This document shows, piece by piece, positions 61,698 to 64,000 of a DNA stretch of 64,000 nt. This stretch comes from Granulosicoccus sp. (GTDB taxonomy: Bacteria > Pseudomonadota > Gammaproteobacteria > Granulosicoccales > Granulosicoccaceae). The stretch is taken from positions 124,001 through 188,000 of the forward strand of contig JALZUD010000013.1 of NCBI GenBank assembly GCA_023301725.1, given 5' to 3'. A program made the translations under genes and the position numbers. Under the pieces are notes generated by a model. The model was not told the origin of the DNA. It searched no databases and saw only the letters and a list, made by a program, of their open reading frames with translations. Position 1 is the stretch's first letter, and each line of letters starts with the position of its first letter.

Positions 61698-64000
61698 TCA
61701 TTGAGAATATTGAGTGTTGATTCTTGTAAAGTCAGGCGCATCCCAAGAGCCTGTCAAGCGGTAAGAGATAAGACCAAGACGATCAAAATCCAAGCCCATT
61801 GCTTTGAGAACACCGGCGGCTACCAGAGCTCCAATACCCCCACTAGCTCCACCGGCTATAAGGCCAATGACAGGTAATGCCGCACTAATGCGCGGCAACA
61901 CGGTTATTGTCTGATCAATTACCTCACTGTCAAGATCGGTGCTGCCCACAACATCCACAACACCCACAGGACCGCTAAGCTGCAACAAGGGAACAGTAGC
62001 AATTCCGTTGTCAATTTCAGCAGAGCCAGTTATCTTTGTAAATGCAAGTCCAGCACTTGTAATATCCTTGAAATCAAGGTTTAGCCTGCGCGGCAATTCT
62101 TCAATCGCAAACAAGCCCACAACGCGACCTGCCTCAGGCTCAACAGAGACAATACTTCCATTACGGATATCGACCTTGACGTCGCCATCAAGCCTGGGGA
62201 ATTCAGGAATATATAAAGGACCCGGCCAGTTCAGATTCATGGAAACGCTACCTATGCCGCCACCAACGAATCCATCCAAGCCTATGTGATCTAATCCAGT
62301 ACCAAAGTCATCACTTTGCACCACAAGACTTAATTGCGACACATGTTTATCAGACAAAGTAGACGTCAGATTTTGCGGGTCTTTCAAATACCAGGAACCC
62401 TGACCGACCATCCGCATGGTGTCGTAGGCAAAACCAAATGTTGTAATATCTATGCCGCTTACATTGGGTTGGGTACGGATCACAAGATCCTTGAGGCGCA
62501 TTTTATCTCGCACCAATGTGGAGATTCTTGCTTCAACTGGCGGCAACAAGCGAGGATCCATGTAATCAGTTTCGCTTGTTTCCAGCTCATCAATCTCAGT
62601 AGTTAGCGCATCAATCACTGACCAATTCAGCGACGATACGTTCGCCTTCATGGGAATTTCCTTACTCCAATGTTCGCGCGGATAACTCAAATTGCCACTC
62701 ACCGCTTGATTGGATACCACGGCGTTAAGATAGGTTTCGTCAGAATTAACACTTACGTTGAGACGCCCTAACTCCACACCATAAATAGTCATAGCATCTG
62801 CATTGAGCTCAGCTGAAATAGGCAGAATAGGTGTTTCCTCGCCCTCCTCTACAGGCAGCGAATCTATATAATCTGACATCGTTTCGACCCATTCTACAAG
62901 CGGTATGGAGGTCAATTTTGCTTGAAGTCGAATACCGTCAAGATCGTTCAAATCTGCCATTACCGTGGCTGCAGTATCATCGTTGTAGAGTGTGCGATCT
63001 GGAGTGATGTCCAGCAGCAAGGCTTCTAGCTCTTCATCGACAACACGCACCTGTGCGCGAAGCCTGCCATCATATCTGGCTTCCCATACTTGATCGTCTA
63101 TATCAGTTTTAAAGGCCGTTTTGAGGGAAAACGCTGCAGCTGTATCTGATGTTTTGGCAAACGGATACGGCAAGAGTAACTCTGACCCAACCAGATCACT
63201 TTCAATAGTGAGAGATACGCCCTCTTCTTCCAATAGCTGATCTGAATGAGGAGCAGATAAAGTGACAAGCCACTGCGATGCGCCGCTAATGTACCGATCG
63301 AGAGTGTTCTCATAATGAGCCAATAGATCATTGGCCTCCACAGAACCTTGAACCTGTATAACGGTTGTGAGAAACGGTTCTTGCCCCTCGGTTTTACCTG
63401 CAATACGCACTGGATGCCCCAACACGTTTGCCCGTAGATTATTGACAACTATGCCATCTTCATTAAACCCCACAGCACCTTTAACGTCATTGAGCGTCAA
63501 TTCTGCCAGACCAAATTCAACATCGTTGTTGCCATTAAAAAAAAGTGAACCATTGACTTGCAGGCTGCCGTCGGTATCCACGAAAGGACCGTCATACAGG
63601 GGGTACTCAAGCTCAAGATCCATCTGCGCCTCACCACTAGCTATCATGTCGCCAACGATTGGCTCAAGCACATCTTGTAAGGGGCCGTGAATAGAGAAGT
63701 CAACGAGATCATCAAAGCTGCCATTGGCAGTGCTCTCAAACGTAAACACAGGAAGAAGCAGGTTGGGTATTGATAGCCGCGCCTGCGACACATCAAATTT
63801 ACCAAGACTCCCGCTACGCACGTTGGCGCTGAGCGACAAACCATCTAACATAATAGTGCCGTCGATCTTGTCTGATGCAGGCCAGTCCTCAAGGTATAAA
63901 ACAGTACCGTTTTTGATATCAGCAGTTGCGCTAAACACCCCTTGTCCTTGGTCGAACGGGAAGTCTGCGATATTGCCAAAAAACAGAAGTGACCCATTTT
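61698..64000 (-). CDS. YhdP-family (AsmA-like/TIGR02099) large envelope protein, C-terminal part; open at the right edge
   Basis: Frame stays open past the GTG at 63938 to the window edge (NGSLLFFGNIADFPFDQGQG-VFSATADIKNG); GVVDVVGSTDLDSEVIDQTITVLPRISAALPVIGLIAGGASGGIGALVA, LTGSWDAPDF. Confidence 0.88.
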   Translation of the reverse strand, partial: NGSLLFFGNIADFPFDQGQGVFSATADIKNGTVLYLEDWPASDKIDGTIMLDGLSLSANVRSGSLGKFDVSQARLSIPNLLLPVFTFESTANGSFDDLVDFSIHGPLQDVLEPIVGDMIASGEAQMDLELEYPLYDGPFVDTDGSLQVNGSLFFNGNNDVEFGLAELTLNDVKGAVGFNEDGIVVNNLRANVLGHPVRIAGKTEGQEPFLTTVIQVQGSVEANDLLAHYENTLDRYISGASQWLVTLSAPHSDQLLEEEGVSLTIESDLVGSELLLPYPFAKTSDTAAAFSLKTAFKTDIDDQVWEARYDGRLRAQVRVVDEELEALLLDITPDRTLYNDDTAATVMADLNDLDGIRLQAKLTSIPLVEWVETMSDYIDSLPVEEGEETPILPISAELNADAMTIYGVELGRLNVSVNSDETYLNAVVSNQAVSGNLSYPREHWSKEIPMKANVSSLNWSVIDALTTEIDELETSETDYMDPRLLPPVEARISTLVRDKMRLKDLVIRTQPNVSGIDITTFGFAYDTMRMVGQGSWYLKDPQNLTSTLSDKHVSQLSLVVQSDDFGTGLDHIGLDGFVGGGIGSVSMNLNWPGPLYIPEFPRLDGDVKVDIRNGSIVSVEPEAGRVVGLFAIEELPRRLNLDFKDITSAGLAFTKITGSAEIDNGIATVPLLQLSGPVGVVDVVGSTDLDSEVIDQTITVLPRISAALPVIGLIAGGASGGIGALVAAGVLKAMGLDFDRLGLISYRLTGSWDAPDFTRINTQYSQ

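Overview
The window is about 64 kb of what looks like a gammaproteobacterial chromosome. The assignment rests on gene content and synteny: rpsP-rimM-trmD-rplS, ffh/ypjD/corB, xseB-ispA-dxs, hda/DUF2066/purM/purN, bamC-dapA-bcp. It is densely coding, and I found no rRNA, tRNA, CRISPR array, transposase or phage module. Both ends cut genes: htpG on the left and a yhdP-like AsmA-family gene on the right. Much of the window is housekeeping. The accessory-looking content sits mainly at about 3.1-30.4 kb, between rpsP and ffh, which are neighbours in E. coli. The most interesting items are: (1) a compact three-gene ABC operon (9.7-14.5 kb) whose two ABC-2 permeases each carry a C-terminal gluzincin-type peptidase domain, one with an intact HEXXH...E site and one degenerate; (2) a TRAP transporter / glutamine-synthetase-like / ALDH / Fe-ADH operon (14.6-21.7 kb), plausibly a gamma-glutamylation pathway for an amine or amino alcohol, with palindromes upstream and a strong intercistronic hairpin; (3) a possible degenerate glycine-riboswitch-like leader upstream of a dadA-like oxidoreductase; (4) a helically phased 11-bp GTGAC tandem repeat upstream of a perM-like gene; (5) a GGDEF protein with a strongly degenerate EAL domain. 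All assignments come from reading the sequence and motif recognition; no database searches were run.
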